Shown one piece after another: positions 1 through 7,559 of a DNA stretch of 50,990 nucleotides (the stretch's first letter is position 1; the number at the start of each line of letters is the position of its first letter). The stretch comes from an uncultured Clostridia bacterium (lineage in GTDB: Bacteria > Bacillota > Clostridia > Christensenellales > Aristaeellaceae), in NCBI GenBank assembly GCA_947166705.1, contig CAMVFE010000014.1, forward strand, positions 1-50,990, written 5' to 3'. The position numbers and the translations under genes are program-made. Below the pieces are notes generated by a model that did not search any database, was not told the DNA's origin, and worked only from the letters and a program-made list of their open reading frames with translations.

Positions 1-2073
1 GTAGGGCAGCTCCATGATCACGCTCTCGATCTCAAACGGCCCGATGCGGTAACCGCTGCTCTTGATGACGTCGTCCGCCCGGCCCACGTACCAGTAGAAG
101 CCGTCCTCATCCCGCCAGGCCACGTCCCCGGTGTGATACCATCCGTCGTGCATGACCTCCCGGGTCTTCTCCTCGTCCCGGTAGTACTCGCGGAACAGGC
201 CGATCGGAATCCCCCTGGAAATATCGATGCAGATCTCTCCGGGCGTGCCGGGGGAAACCGGCTTCCCGTCGGGATCCAGCAGCTCGACCCGGTAGATGGG
301 CGTCACCTTGCCCATGGAGCCCAGCTTGTGGTCCGCGCCGGCCAGGTTGCCGATGATCATGGTGCTCTCGCTCTGTCCAAAGCCCTCCATGACCTGCAGC
401 CCCGTCTGCTTTTCGATCTGCCGGTAAACCTCCGGGTTCAGCGCCTCGCCGGCGCTGGAGGCATGCGTCACGGAGGACAGGTCGTATTTGCTCAGATCCT
501 GCTTGATCAGCATGCGGTACATCGTGGGCGGCGCGCAGAAGGTGGTGATGTGGTATTTCGCGAACAGCGGCAGGATGTCCGCCGCGTCGAACCGGTCGAA
601 GTCGTACACGAAGATGGCCGCCTCGCACAGCCACTGGCCGTAGATCTTTCCCCATCCCGCCTTGGCCCATCCGGTGTCGGAGATGGTCAGGTGCAGTCCG
701 TTCGGGTTGACGCAGTGCCAGTATTTCGCCGTGTGCAGGTGACCCAGCGGGTGGGTGAAGCTGTGGGCCGCGATCTTGGGATATCCCGTCGTGCCGGATG
801 TGAAGTACATCAGCATCAGGTCCTCGCCGCAGGCCGCGTCCTCCGGCCGGTTGAAGTGGGTGGAATACATCAGGTATTCCTCGTCGAAGGTGTGCCAGCC
901 CTCCCGCGTTCCGTTGACGATCAGCTTCAGCTCCAGGCTCGGGGCGTCCTTCGCCGCCAGGTCCGCCTGGTGGGCGGTGTCCCCGTCGGCGGTGCAGAGG
1001 ATGGCCTTCACGCCCGCCGCGTTGAAGCGGTATTCAAAGTCGTGCTCCTGCAACTGGGCCGTCGCCGGAATGGCGATGGCGCCGATTTTCTCCAGCGCCA
1101 GGATGGAGAACCAGAACTGGTAGTGCCGCTTCAGCACCAGCATCACCCGGTCGCCCTTTTTGATTCCCAGCGCCTTGAAGTAGTTGGCGCACCGGTTGGA
1201 TGCCCGCTGGATGTCCCGGAAGGTGAAGCGCCGCTCGGTCTTGTTGTGGTCCAGGTGCAGCATGGCCAGCTTGTTCGGGACCTCCTCCGCGATGGCGTCC
1301 ATGACGTCGAAGGCGAAGTTGAACTTTTCGGTGTTCTTGAAGGTGATCTTCGTGGGCGTCCCGTGCTCGTCCTTGACCACATCCGCGAACCGGTGCCACA
1401 CCCGGGTGCGCCCGTTCTCCGCGGGGAATTCCTGCAGCGCGGGGCCGGAGGTAATCTTTTCCGGCATCAGCTCGGGAATCGGCGCCCCGGTGGGGTTCAG
1501 CACGATGGCATAGAACAGGCAGTCCTGCCCTCCGACGGCGATCATGCCGTGGGGCGTTCCGCTGTCGTAGTAGATGGAGTCCCCGGGATTCAGCACGGAG
1601 CTGTGCTCACCGACCTGGACCTTCAGCTGGCCCTCGATCACGATGTCGCATTCCTGCCCCTCGTGGGTCGTCAGCTTGATGTCCTCCCGCTCGGCCTCCG
1701 CGCTGTATTCCGCGTGGACATACAGGGGCTCGGCGATCCGGTTGCGGAAGGACGCCGCCAGGTTGTAGTACACCATGTCGTGGGCTTCCTCGATGCGCTG
1801 CCCCTCTCCCCGCCGGGTCACGGTGAAGGAGTTCAGGTTCGGGCGGGAGCCCTCGATGATCTCTGTCACGTCCACGCCGAAGGCCAGGGCGCAGCGGTAC
1901 AGGAAGGCGAAGTTCAGGTCGTTCCGGCCCAGCTCGCAGTCGATGTACTCCTGCTCGGAGACGCCGGTCTTCATGGCCATCTCCGCGATGGTGTAGTTCT
2001 CGATCTCCCGCAGCTCCCGGATCCGGTGCGCCATCTCCTGAATCTTAAAATTCAGCCCTGTCGTCTGCTCCAT
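1..2073 (-). CDS. HTH-cupin-acyl-CoA synthetase fusion (3' end outside window)
   Basis: This open frame starts at ATG 2073 and runs off the left edge, giving 691 visible codons that I read without interruption. The N-terminus (about residues 10-75) is an XRE-type helix-turn-helix. Residues about 115-195 form a cupin (HEGQECDIVIEG, then LNPGDSIYYDSGTPH). From about residue 240 it is an AMP-forming acyl-CoA synthetase of the medium-chain/acetyl-CoA synthetase type: the P-loop TSGTTG is near residues 425-430, followed by GFGQSEST, YHTGDVAWRDEDGF and GRADDVIKSSGYRIG. The family adenylates a carboxylic acid and transfers it to CoA. XRE-cupin pairs are normally stand-alone regulators, so this may be a ligand-sensing regulator fused to an enzyme. 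ATG 2073 is preferred over ATG 2079 because GGAGG lies 7 nt upstream of it. A T-box leader sits directly upstream. The acid substrate cannot be read from sequence; branched-chain or aryl acids are plausible. Confidence 0.87.
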   Translation of the reverse strand, partial: MEQTTGLNFKIQEMAHRIRELREIENYTIAEMAMKTGVSEQEYIDCELGRNDLNFAFLYRCALAFGVDVTEIIEGSRPNLNSFTVTRRGEGQRIEEAHDMVYYNLAASFRNRIAEPLYVHAEYSAEAEREDIKLTTHEGQECDIVIEGQLKVQVGEHSSVLNPGDSIYYDSGTPHGMIAVGGQDCLFYAIVLNPTGAPIPELMPEKITSGPALQEFPAENGRTRVWHRFADVVKDEHGTPTKITFKNTEKFNFAFDVMDAIAEEVPNKLAMLHLDHNKTERRFTFRDIQRASNRCANYFKALGIKKGDRVMLVLKRHYQFWFSILALEKIGAIAIPATAQLQEHDFEYRFNAAGVKAILCTADGDTAHQADLAAKDAPSLELKLIVNGTREGWHTFDEEYLMYSTHFNRPEDAACGEDLMLMYFTSGTTGYPKIAAHSFTHPLGHLHTAKYWHCVNPNGLHLTISDTGWAKAGWGKIYGQWLCEAAIFVYDFDRFDAADILPLFAKYHITTFCAPPTMYRMLIKQDLSKYDLSSVTHASSAGEALNPEVYRQIEKQTGLQVMEGFGQSESTMIIGNLAGADHKLGSMGKVTPIYRVELLDPDGKPVSPGTPGEICIDISRGIPIGLFREYYRDEEKTREVMHDGWYHTGDVAWRDEDGFYWYVGRADDVIKSSGYRIGPFEIESVIMELPY

Positions 2074-2094
2074 GCTCATTCCTCCTCGTCCGCG

Positions 2095-2371
2095 GCAAAA
2101 AAAACGTCTCAAAGCATTGCTTTGAGACGAGTATAAGCCTATACCCGCGGTACCACTCAAATTGCGGAGCCGCGCTCCGCCCCTTCAGGCTCCCTCCGGT
2201 ATCCCGGCAAGCCCTTTGCCCTGACGCGGCAGGATCGGGAAGGCTCTACTCAGGCGGACCCTTTCTTCCTTCCGGCTCAGGAGCGACTGATCTCCGGCCC
2301 CTTCCCGCGGCTCGCACCGTCCGCCGCGTCTCTGAAGCGGGGCTGCCGGACATCCTCTCCGTCACAGCTTT
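2095..2371 (-). promoter_or_regulatory. T-box riboswitch leader
   Basis: Reading the minus strand, the leader carries T-box landmarks in order: an AG-bulge sequence CAGAGA, the Stem I distal loop GGACGGTGCGAGCC, a GAGTAG segment, and the T-box GAGTGGTACCGCGG (about 2158-2145). A perfect terminator hairpin (2129-2105) with eight U follows. TCCGG/CCGGA and CCCC/GGGG pair as the upper part of Stem I. The specifier lies in the internal loop around GATCAGTCG, but its register is uncertain: ATC (Ile), CAG (Gln) and GTC (Val) are all possible. T-boxes bind uncharged tRNA and turn on downstream genes. Here the downstream gene is the HTH-cupin-acyl-CoA synthetase fusion, not an aminoacyl-tRNA synthetase. 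Confidence 0.9.
2097..2129 (-). terminator. T-box intrinsic terminator
   Basis: CGTCTCAAAG and CTTTGAGACG form a perfect stem around a short loop, followed by eight T on the minus strand. It lies between the T-box sequence and the start codon at 2073, as expected for the terminator that competes with the tRNA-stabilised antiterminator. Confidence 0.9.
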
Positions 2372-2377
2372 GCGGAC

Positions 2378-2407
2378 AGTCTACCGCATCTTCCGCGCCC
2401 TTGTCAA
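2378..2407 (-). promoter_or_regulatory. Promoter of the T-box transcript
   Basis: Sigma-A-like promoter on the minus strand: TTGACA (2407-2402), an 18-nt spacer and TAGACT (2383-2378). Transcription would start near 2371, just before Stem I of the T-box. Confidence 0.8.
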
Positions 2408-2491
2408 CAGAAAAACGAAAAATGTACCGTCGCTTCCTGTTGGTTTGTCTTGCACAGGTTATATTAGTTCCGAGGCCAGGGGCAGCCCTTG

Positions 2492-3082
2492 TCAGTCCAG
2501 ATTCACATCGCTGCAGGGAATCCAGCTGCGAAGGATCTTCCCGTCCGTGTGATAGCTTTCCACCATATAGTAATCGTTCTCCGAAGCAATGACAGCCACG
2601 CGGTCGCCGCGGCGATAATCCCGGTCCCCGTAGGAAGCGAAAATGCTGTCCGGGCCGAAGCGGGGTGCAACGTTCGTATTTACGGTTCCGTATCCGATAT
2701 ATGTAAAGGCATCCTGTTCCGGGAGGCTTTTCAGCCGGGACATGCTGATGTCCAGCCGTTTGGCTCCCGTCCACGCTCTGCGGTATCCTCCTCCGTAGGA
2801 GAATTCAACCTCGACCCACATCACGCCTCCGTTGTCGTAAGCCCGGGATACGGCCGTGACATACTGGCCCTTCATTTTGTAGGTGCCGCAGCCCGTATAG
2901 TCCGTGGAAGGGCCGCTGCGGGTTGCTAAGTCCTCTGTCAGCTTCGCCTGCACGGTGGCCGTATTATTCCGGCTGTCCGTTCCCGAAGCATGGTTGTTGG
3001 GTACGCTCCACCCGCCCGCGGAAGCGGCCGTGAAGATCAGGCACAGACAAACCGCCGTCACCACGCAAAGAATTCTTTTCAT
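2492..3082 (-). CDS. Secreted SH3-like (SH3b) domain protein
   Basis: A 196-residue protein with an N-terminal signal peptide (MKRILCVV start, hydrophobic core, cleavage near AASA-G at residue 22). Two repeats resembling bacterial SH3 domains follow: one around TRSGPSTDYTGCGTY (about residues 45-105), the other around APRFGPDSIFASYGD (about 130-190). Such modules usually bind cell wall or act as targeting domains. No catalytic domain is visible, so it may be an envelope-associated binding protein. The ribosome site GGGAGG lies 7 nt before ATG. It is a single gene with its own promoter; its stop codon lies about 85 nt upstream of the T-box promoter on the same strand. The function is not established. 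Confidence 0.8.
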   Translation of the reverse strand: MKRILCVVTAVCLCLIFTAASAGGWSVPNNHASGTDSRNNTATVQAKLTEDLATRSGPSTDYTGCGTYKMKGQYVTAVSRAYDNGGVMWVEVEFSYGGGYRRAWTGAKRLDISMSRLKSLPEQDAFTYIGYGTVNTNVAPRFGPDSIFASYGDRDYRRGDRVAVIASENDYYMVESYHTDGKILRSWIPCSDVNLD

Positions 3083-3136
3083 TCCGATGCCTCCCTGCTC
3101 TTCATTTTCCGGATGTCTTCATCCTTCTCTGTCAGC

Positions 3137-3165
3137 ATTATATCCGGGCTTTTCCCTACCGTCAA
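3137..3165 (-). promoter_or_regulatory. Promoter of SH3-like protein gene
   Basis: TTGACG (3165-3160), 17-nt spacer and a consensus TATAAT (3142-3137) on the minus strand, about 55 nt upstream of the start codon. Confidence 0.82.
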
Positions 3166-3213
3166 GGCGGAATAGCCCATCCGTCAGGGATGGTCTGGGT
3201 CTGGGTTCATATC

Positions 3214-3242
3214 TTGAAAGAAATGCTCGGGTATGATATGTT
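3214..3242 (+). promoter_or_regulatory. Possible promoter of HTH/P-loop/CYTH gene
   Basis: TTGAAA (3214-3219), 17-nt spacer and TATGTT (3237-3242). Both boxes deviate from consensus, so this is a weak candidate. Confidence 0.4.
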
Positions 3243-3327
3243 CTGTAATAGATTATCTTCCAGCGGGCGACCGGATCCCCTTGTGATAACAAAAGTCACC
3301 GATTAAGCTTTACCCGGAGGTAGGAGA

Positions 3328-4632
3328 ATGCAGGATTTTCAGTTCGGTAATCGTCTGTGCATGCTTCGGCAAAAGGCGCATTTGTCCCAGTCCCAGCTGG
3401 GTGAGAAGCTGGGCGTTTCCGGCAAAGCCGTGTCAAAATGGGAAAACGGCAAAGCAAAGCCGGGGCTTGATCTCGTAAGCCGGCTGGCCGACGCGCTCGG
3501 CGTTTCCCTGGATGAACTGCTGCGCACTGCTCCGGAGGAAAAGGTAATCACGAAAATCGTGATTACCGGCGGTCCCTGTGCAGGAAAAACCACAGCCATG
3601 AGCTGGATTCAGAACGCTTTTACCAAAATGGGCTACGCGGTACTGTTTGTGGACGAAACCGCAACGCAGCTGATTACCGGCGGTGCGGCGCCGTGGCTCA
3701 ACGGATCCAACAGGGATTTCCAATGGCATCTGATTCAGCTGCAGAAAGCAAAGGAAGCTGCATTCGAGGAGATTGCCCGAACGATGACGAGCGACAAGGT
3801 CCTCATCGTCTGCGACAGGGCGGCCATGGACAACTGCGCCTACATGTCGGATCAGGAATTTGCCTGGGTGCTCCGAAAGCTGCAGACCAACAAGGTAGCG
3901 CTGCGCGATCATTATGACGCGGTGTTCCATCTGGTCACGGCTGCGAAGGGAGCCGAAAAATATTATACCCTGGCGAACAACCAGGCGAGGACGGAGACCG
4001 TGGAGGAAGCCGCGGCGCTGGATGACAGGCTCATCGCTTCCTGGACGGGGCATCCGCACCTTCGGGTAATTGATAACTCCACCGGCTTTGACGAAAAGAT
4101 GCTTCGGCTCATCCGCGAAATCACCGTCTTCCTGGGCGAACCCAGTCCACTGGAAATTGAACGGAAGTTCCTGATTGAACGGCCGGGCCTCCGCATGCTG
4201 GAAGCGCTGCCCCGCTGCGAGCGCGTGGACATTATTCAGACTTATCTCAAAGCAGATAAGAACGCTGACGAAGTGCGTGTTCGTCAGCGTGGGGTCAACG
4301 GTCATTATATCTACTTCAGAACAAGAAAAAAGAAGCTGTCCGACATGAAGCGGGTGGAAGAGGAAGAGAGGCTGACTCAGGAGGAATATCTTTCCCTGCT
4401 GGTCCAGGCTGATCCCGCTTACCGCCCGATCCATAAGGAACGTTACTGTCTGAGTGAAAACGGTTTCTATTATGAGATTGACATTTATCCGGAATGGCCG
4501 GATAAGGCCATCATGGAGATAGAGCTTCACAGCGAGCAGCAGAAAATCGTGTTTCCGGAAGGAATCAACGTGATTCGCGAAGTGACAGACTGCCCGGAGT
4601 TTTCCAACCGTGAAATCGCGAGGATCAGGTAG
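3328..4632 (+). CDS. HTH-XRE / P-loop kinase-like / CYTH fusion protein
   Basis: This 434-residue protein has three modules. Residues about 5-65 are an XRE helix-turn-helix (LSQSQLGEKLGVSGKAVSKW). Residues about 75-265 are a P-loop domain of the AAA_28 type with Walker A GGPCAGKTT (81-89) and a VLIVCDRAAMD strand. Residues about 272-434 are a CYTH/triphosphate-tunnel domain with the signature E276-I-E278-R-K280, basic strands (VRVRQR, YFRTRKKK) and acidic strands (YEIDIYPEW, IMEIELH). CYTH enzymes act on triphosphates or adenylate-type substrates, and AAA_28 domains phosphorylate small molecules. The HTH suggests DNA binding. GGAGG sits 7 nt before ATG. It is convergent with the next gene, 12 nt away, with no terminator between. 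The substrate is unknown. Confidence 0.85.
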   Translation: MQDFQFGNRLCMLRQKAHLSQSQLGEKLGVSGKAVSKWENGKAKPGLDLVSRLADALGVSLDELLRTAPEEKVITKIVITGGPCAGKTTAMSWIQNAFTKMGYAVLFVDETATQLITGGAAPWLNGSNRDFQWHLIQLQKAKEAAFEEIARTMTSDKVLIVCDRAAMDNCAYMSDQEFAWVLRKLQTNKVALRDHYDAVFHLVTAAKGAEKYYTLANNQARTETVEEAAALDDRLIASWTGHPHLRVIDNSTGFDEKMLRLIREITVFLGEPSPLEIERKFLIERPGLRMLEALPRCERVDIIQTYLKADKNADEVRVRQRGVNGHYIYFRTRKKKLSDMKRVEEEERLTQEEYLSLLVQADPAYRPIHKERYCLSENGFYYEIDIYPEWPDKAIMEIELHSEQQKIVFPEGINVIREVTDCPEFSNREIARIR

Positions 4633-4644
4633 CGGATCCTCCCG

Positions 4645-5055
4645 TTACACGTCAAACTCTTCCTTCAGGTCCATCATGCCCCGAATCTCGGCATGGCCGT
4701 CCTCCAGGTAGAACAGTCCCATCTCCCAGCCGTTCTGATCGTACATGGCCATAATCTGCGGCATGGCTTCGCGCACCTTATCAAGCAGCGCGGCATCCTT
4801 CACGACTTTGGCCTTCCCGTCGTAGCGCATAAATTCGCCCCCGTTCACTGCCAGGACTTCGACCCTGGGGTTCGCCGTGAGCTGTCTGAATACGTTCTTG
4901 AAGGTCCCGCAGCCGAAATACAGTTTGCCATCCGCCATCATCTGGAAGCCGAAGGGCCGGCCTTTGGGCTGATCCCCGTCCGTCGTCAGAAAATAGAAGG
5001 TCTTTGCGTTGTTCAGGAACTCATGTACTTTTTCCGCGTTCGTCATGTTCGTCAT
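4645..5055 (-). CDS. Pyridoxamine 5'-phosphate oxidase-family (FMN-binding) protein
   Basis: A small 136-residue split-barrel flavin-binding protein. The strand pattern TFYFLTTDGDQPKGRPFGF, LYFGCGTFKNVFRQL, PRVEVLAVNGGEF and the C-terminal GLFYLEDGHAEI match the PPOX-type family common in Clostridia, where members are often annotated as nitroimidazole-resistance-like or general flavin reductases. Two in-frame starts exist: ATG 5055 has AAGGAG almost touching it, whereas ATG 5046 (MTNAEK) has the same site 10 nt away, so translation may start at 5046. The substrate cannot be inferred. The upstream region carries a good promoter and paired direct repeats. Confidence 0.82.
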   Translation of the reverse strand: MTNMTNAEKVHEFLNNAKTFYFLTTDGDQPKGRPFGFQMMADGKLYFGCGTFKNVFRQLTANPRVEVLAVNGGEFMRYDGKAKVVKDAALLDKVREAMPQIMAMYDQNGWEMGLFYLEDGHAEIRGMMDLKEEFDV

Positions 5056-5081
5056 GCTCCTTCTGTTTTGTTGCTTTCTTG

Positions 5082-5101
5082 AACCGCCTGAATTGGCGGT
5101 T
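5082..5101. repeat. Perfect inverted repeat in 5' leader of PPOX-family gene
   Basis: AACCGCC (5082-5088) and GGCGGTT (5095-5101) flank a 6-nt loop. It lies in the untranslated leader about 27 nt before the start codon and could be an RNA hairpin or an operator. Confidence 0.6.
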
Positions 5102-5120
5102 GTTTCTTTGAGCCGACCTG

Positions 5121-5149
5121 ATTATACGGGTTTTTCCCCGTACGCGCAA
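5121..5149 (-). promoter_or_regulatory. Promoter of PPOX-family gene
   Basis: TTGCGC (5149-5144), 17-nt spacer and consensus TATAAT (5126-5121) on the minus strand. Confidence 0.72.
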
Positions 5150-5167
5150 GCATATCCCCGTACGCGC
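5135..5167. repeat. Tandem 13-bp direct repeats over the promoter
   Basis: TCCCCGTACGCGC occurs at 5135-5147 and again at 5155-5167. The copies are 20 bp apart start to start, about two helical turns, and the first overlaps the -35 box and spacer. This is the geometry of a regulator binding site. Confidence 0.7.
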
Positions 5168-5510
5168 CGCGGCGCCTTCTCTTCGTCCCTTACAGCGCGA
5201 TGGTCAGGCAGTTGCCCTGCAGTTTCAGGCGCGCCGGGAAGCGCGGCAGCCGCTTCCCGCGGATAAGTTGGTTTATACTATCACGCGGATACTTCGGCAT
5301 CAATGCCGGCATGCGTTTGGGGGCCGAAAGCGGATAATATTACCGCTGCGCGTCGTCAGAGAAGGGCGCCGCTCTGTTCAGAACGGCGCCCTTCTGCCCG
5401 GGATTCGTTTCGGAATCCGCTTTCCCGGCTGAGCGGATCCAGTATCCGGACTGATTTCGGCCTTCCCTTTCCCGCCGCGGCTCTGCCCCGCGCCGGGCCT
5501 GCCCCGCCGC
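5168..5510. other. Gene-free stretch with a hairpin
   Basis: I see no supportable gene here. The main feature is a long inverted repeat, GAAGGGCGCCG (5361-5371) and CGGCGCCCTTC (5384-5394), with an inner TCTG/CAGA stem. It lies about 115 nt beyond the metY stop and lacks a U-run in either direction, so it is at best a weak transcription end. Confidence 0.5.
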
Positions 5511-6815
5511 TTACCTGACTGCCTCGAACGCGGTCTCCAGCGCGGCGATCAGGTCGTTTGCGTTTTCTGTGCCGATGGAGAGTCGGATGGTGTTCGGCCT
5601 GATGCCCTGGTCCAGCAGCTCCTCGTCCGTCAGCTGGCTGTGGGTGGTCGTGTAGGGATGGATCACCAGGGACTTGACATCCGCCACATTGGCCAGCAGG
5701 GAGAAGATGGCCAGATTGTCGATGAACTTCTTGGCAGTGTCGCTATCTCCCCTGATTTCAAAAGTGAAGATGCTGCCGCCACCGTTCGGGAAATACTTTT
5801 TGTACAGCGCGTGGCTCGGCTCGGAGGGCAGCGAAGGATGATGCACCGCCTCCACCTGGGGATGCTTCGAGAGGAAATCCACGATCTTCAGCGCGTTCTC
5901 CACATGCCTTTCCACCCGCAGGGAGAGGGTCTCCAGCCCCTGCAGGAAGATGAACGCGTGGAACGGGGACAGGGTGGATCCGGTGTCCCGCAGCAGGATC
6001 GCCCGGATATAGGTGGCGAAGGCGGCGGGGCCAACCGCGTCGTAGAAGGAAATGCCGTGGTAGCTGGGGTTGGGCTCGCTGATCCAGGGATATTTTCCGC
6101 TGGCCTTCCAGTCGAACTTTCCGCCCTCGACGATGACCCCGCCGATGGCCGTGCCGTGGCCGCCGATGAACTTGGTGGCGGAGTGGACGACGATGTCCGC
6201 GCCCCACTCGAAAGGCCTGACCAGGTAGGGCGTGGCGAAGGTGGAATCAACCACCAGCGGAATCCCGTGGGCGTGGGCGATCTTCGCGATTTTCTCGATA
6301 TCAACGATATTGCTGTTGGGATTGCCCAGCGTTTCGATGAAAATGGCCTTGGTGTTTTCCTGAATGGCGGCTTCGAAGCTTCCCTCCTGATCGGGATCCA
6401 CGAAGGTCGTCGTAATCCCGGAAGTCAGCGGAAGCGTATGCGCTAGCAGGTTGAATGTGCCGCCGTAGATCGTCTTGGACGCGACGATGTGCTCGCCGGC
6501 CCGGGCCAGCGCCTGGAAGGTGTAGTTGATGGCCGCCGCCCCGGAGGCCACCGCCAGCGCGGCGGTGCCGTTCTCGAGGGCCGCGATGCGCGCCTCAAAG
6601 ACGCTCTGGGTCGGATTGGTCAGCCGGCCGTAGATATTCCCCGCGTCCCGGAGGCCGAAGCGGTCCGAGGCGTGCTGGCTGTCATGGAAGACGTAGGAGG
6701 TGGTGGCGTAGATCGGCACGGCCCGGGCGTCGGTGACGGGGTCGGCCTGCTCCTGCCCGATGTGAAGCTGCTTGGTTTCAAAGGACCAGCTGGCGGAATT
6801 CTTTATATCTGACAT
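5511..6815 (-). CDS. metY: O-acetylhomoserine sulfhydrylase (MetY type)
   Basis: A 434-residue PLP enzyme of the Cys/Met metabolism family. Diagnostic features are TTSYVFHDSQHASDRFGLRD near the N-terminus, NIYGRLTNPTQ, SGAAAINYTFQALARAG, ETLGNPNSNI and the PLP lysine in VVHSATKFIGGHG (K215). The length and the long insert after the PLP site (KYPWISEPNPSYHG) fit O-acetylhomoserine aminocarboxypropyltransferase rather than cystathionine lyases. The reaction is O-acetylhomoserine plus sulfide giving homocysteine. AAGGAG lies 9 nt before ATG. A leader of about 170 nt with strong secondary structure precedes it. A second, more divergent paralog is encoded at 19887-21158. The gene stands alone. Confidence 0.93.
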   Translation of the reverse strand: MSDIKNSASWSFETKQLHIGQEQADPVTDARAVPIYATTSYVFHDSQHASDRFGLRDAGNIYGRLTNPTQSVFEARIAALENGTAALAVASGAAAINYTFQALARAGEHIVASKTIYGGTFNLLAHTLPLTSGITTTFVDPDQEGSFEAAIQENTKAIFIETLGNPNSNIVDIEKIAKIAHAHGIPLVVDSTFATPYLVRPFEWGADIVVHSATKFIGGHGTAIGGVIVEGGKFDWKASGKYPWISEPNPSYHGISFYDAVGPAAFATYIRAILLRDTGSTLSPFHAFIFLQGLETLSLRVERHVENALKIVDFLSKHPQVEAVHHPSLPSEPSHALYKKYFPNGGGSIFTFEIRGDSDTAKKFIDNLAIFSLLANVADVKSLVIHPYTTTHSQLTDEELLDQGIRPNTIRLSIGTENANDLIAALETAFEAVR

Positions 6816-6990
6816 TTTCTTATTCTCCTTCTCATTTTATTTTTACTGTTTTTGCCTGTCCCCTCCCGGGCCGGGAAGGACAGGCCTGCAGATTTCATTC
6901 TTTTCTTCGCCGCGCATTCGGTCCCGGCTCAGGGCCGAGGCCCGCAGGCAGCTTCGACATCGCATTCCCGTCACTTCCCTTCTCTTGATG
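6816..6990 (-). promoter_or_regulatory. Structured leader of metY, class unknown
   Basis: The transcript leader is about 170 nt. It holds a repeated GAATGCG element, a GGGCC/GGCCC hairpin, and a strong hairpin near the start codon (GCCTGTCC paired with GGACAGGC, plus CCCGG/CCGGG, about 6857-6887). I could not match it to the SAM-I consensus or another riboswitch class. Regulation by the sulfur supply is plausible for this gene but is an inference. Confidence 0.4.
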
Positions 6991-6995
6991 CGCTG

Positions 6996-7025
6996 ATTTT
7001 ATCCGCATCCCGGGCGCCTGTCCAA
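6996..7025 (-). promoter_or_regulatory. Likely promoter of metY
   Basis: TTGGAC (7025-7020), 18-nt spacer and TAAAAT (7001-6996) on the minus strand. Confidence 0.55.
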
Positions 7026-7241
7026 TACAGAAATACAATCCTCCGCCATAGGCTCAGGCTATAAGGAAGCTCAATTTGGAAAAATAACCGGGGATATTTT
7101 TCCGACCTGATCCTTTATTTCCCCCTCCCCATCGCGTATTCTTTACACGTACCGATAAGGTGCCTGCAGAATCCCGGTTCGCGGGCTCCGGTCGGGAACC
7201 GCGTCGGTACAGGTGAAACAACGAAACGGAGGGACTCAAAA
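7026..7241. other. Divergent intergenic region
   Basis: No gene is visible between the metY promoter and the small membrane-protein gene. TTTACA near 7141 could be part of a plus-strand promoter, but I find no convincing -10 box. Confidence 0.4.
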
Positions 7242-7559
7242 ATGCTGCGTCTGCTTGGAATTCTGACTCTGGGGAATCTGCTCTTCTGCGACGGCCGTCA
7301 TGCCCGTCACGGCGGCCTCCTCGGCGGTCTCTTTTTCCTGCCCGCGCTGCTGTTCGGCGGATGGATCGCTGTCGCGGTGGTCTGCGGAGTCCTGAGCCTG
7401 GTCGCCGCTGTGATCGGCGGCGTCTTCTCGGGCCTGGCTTCCCTTGCCTCCGGTGCGTTCTCGGGCGGCGGCGTGCTTCTCGGAATCGTGATCGGCCTGG
7501 CTGCCTTCTACGGCTTCCGGAGCCGGAGGGTCGCGGAAACCGCCGATGGCCGGGAGTAA
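7242..7559 (+). CDS. Small glycine-rich membrane protein
   Basis: A 105-residue protein that is mostly hydrophobic. Segments near residues 28-60 and 80-95 (FFLPALLFGGWIAVAVVCGV and GGGVLLGIVIGLAAFYGF) should span the membrane, with a glycine-rich stretch between them and a charged tail (RSRRVAETADGRE). GGAGGG lies about 10 nt before ATG. I do not recognise a named family. It is 87 nt upstream of the DUF4342 gene on the same strand and they probably share a transcript, so it may act in envelope stress or membrane protection. That role is inferred only from the neighbour. Confidence 0.7.
   Translation: MLRLLGILTLGNLLFCDGRHARHGGLLGGLFFLPALLFGGWIAVAVVCGVLSLVAAVIGGVFSGLASLASGAFSGGGVLLGIVIGLAAFYGFRSRRVAETADGRE

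Noticed and set aside
133-2136. 667-codon open frame on the plus strand opposite the acyl-CoA synthetase fusion
   Set aside because: It has no domain signature, crosses the T-box terminator, and is the antisense frame of a clear protein in high-GC DNA.
5361-5394. Intrinsic terminator of metY
   Set aside because: The stem is excellent but no U-run follows on either strand, so it is reported only as a hairpin.
6816-6990. SAM-I riboswitch before metY
   Set aside because: ATCAAGAGA at the 5' end looked suggestive, but the conserved core (GATGAAACC-type and GGCAACC) is missing.
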